Origin: Rheinheimera lutimaris
Lineage (GTDB): Bacteria; Pseudomonadota; Gammaproteobacteria; Enterobacterales; Alteromonadaceae
Direction: 5' to 3'
Assembly (NCBI RefSeq): GCF_013283795.1
Contig: NZ_JABSOD010000010.1
Span: forward strand, 62,001 to 126,000
DNA: 64,000 nucleotides
The notes under the pieces were generated by a model. That model searched no databases. It had not been told where the DNA came from and saw nothing but the letters and a program-made list of their open reading frames with translations. Shown here one piece after another: positions 63,716 through 64,000 of this stretch; position 1 is the stretch's first letter; each line of letters begins with the position of its first letter. The position numbers and the translations under genes were made by a program.

Positions 63716-64000
63716 TTAGCAAAAACACCCTGATTTAGCTGAAAATCTTAAATAGTAAGCCTGATTATGCCACTAAACCCTGTTTATTCAAGTTTATTAC
63801 CGTTTGTTAAACTGCATCCTGAGCCGGTAGTGCACTTGGTCGAAAAGTTTATGCCAAAACGATTTTCGCCCTGCAAAAATCCACGATATTACTTTGATAG
63901 TTTTGTATTCGTATGGTTTGTTACCGCAGCCACGTTACCATGTAAAACGGAGTGAAATTCAGTTTTATTATCGCGAATACTGAATTTTATCCATGGCACT
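63716..64000. other. Right-end region without a supported gene
   Basis: The 285 bp upstream of pilB presumably hold its promoter. An AT-rich hairpin AAATTCAGT/ACTGAATTT (63955-63963, 63979-63987) with a 15-nt loop is visible. A 62-codon plus-strand ORF at 63767-63955 has no Shine-Dalgarno or recognised similarity. A pilin gene, often next to pilB, is not visible before the window ends. Confidence 0.4.

Noticed and set aside
63767-63955. A 62-codon plus-strand ORF at the right end
   Set aside because: No Shine-Dalgarno, no recognised similarity, and it covers the likely pilB promoter region; probably chance.

Overview
The window is chromosomal DNA from a Gram-negative gammaproteobacterium. 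It carries a complete dcw (division and cell wall) cluster in the order also found in E. coli, followed by lpxC, secA and mutT. It also carries a pilBCD-coaE-zapD-yacG block and an rsmI/lpoA-yraN-diaA-dolP block beside a type A RNase P RNA gene. Together with the many TonB and c-di-GMP functions, this suggests an Alteromonadales/Chromatiaceae-type marine or freshwater lineage, for example Rheinheimera, Alishewanella or Arsukibacterium. That placement is an inference from family content and was not tested. No transposase, prophage, CRISPR array or tRNA was seen.

Left part (1-10.3 kb): the end of a heme-copper oxidase operon (subunit III fragment and subunit IV), a CBS-pair protein, a small secreted protein, then a minus-strand cytochrome bd-type (cyanide-insensitive-like) oxidase operon. 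That operon consists of a 34-aa membrane ORF, cydA, cydB and a 36-aa DUF2474-type ORF. A divergent operon encodes a membrane histidine kinase and an NtrC-family, sigma-54-activating response regulator. The spacer between them holds a GG-N10-GC sigma-54 promoter pointing at the oxidase genes and two perfect GTAAAC-N3-GTTTAC palindromes at enhancer distance. A MASE4-GGDEF diguanylate cyclase and a zinc-type alcohol dehydrogenase-like protein follow.

10.3-19 kb: a five-gene minus-strand envelope operon (an anchored unknown protein, an LPP20-type protein, a CsgG-like lipoprotein, an LPP20 lipoprotein and an MltC-like lytic transglycosylase). After it come a YkgJ-type zinc/iron cluster protein and a large 7TMR-PAS-GGDEF-EAL protein whose GGDEF motif is degenerate and whose EAL domain looks intact.

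19-29.5 kb: cytochrome c, recQ, rarD, a DUF599 protein, dolP-diaA-yraN-lpoA, rsmI, rnpB. Next is a well-formed GEMM-I cyclic-dinucleotide riboswitch leading into an orphan 468-aa lipoprotein.

29.5-36.2 kb: a probable murein-peptide utilisation locus. It contains an Oar-like TonB-dependent receptor, a divergent SH3/NlpC-P60 endopeptidase with an L-Ala-D/L-Glu epimerase, and a MurR/RpiR-type regulator. An ordered array of repeats lies in the divergent promoter.

36.4-64 kb: mraZ-rsmH-ftsL-ftsI-murE-murF-mraY-murD-ftsW-murG-murC-ddlB-ftsQ-ftsA-ftsZ with a classic MraZ operator, then lpxC, a divergent dciA-like gene, secA, mutT, and the minus-strand pilB-pilC-pilD-coaE-zapD-yacG group. Much of the window is peptidoglycan synthesis, remodelling, recycling or division, next to respiratory and c-di-GMP control.
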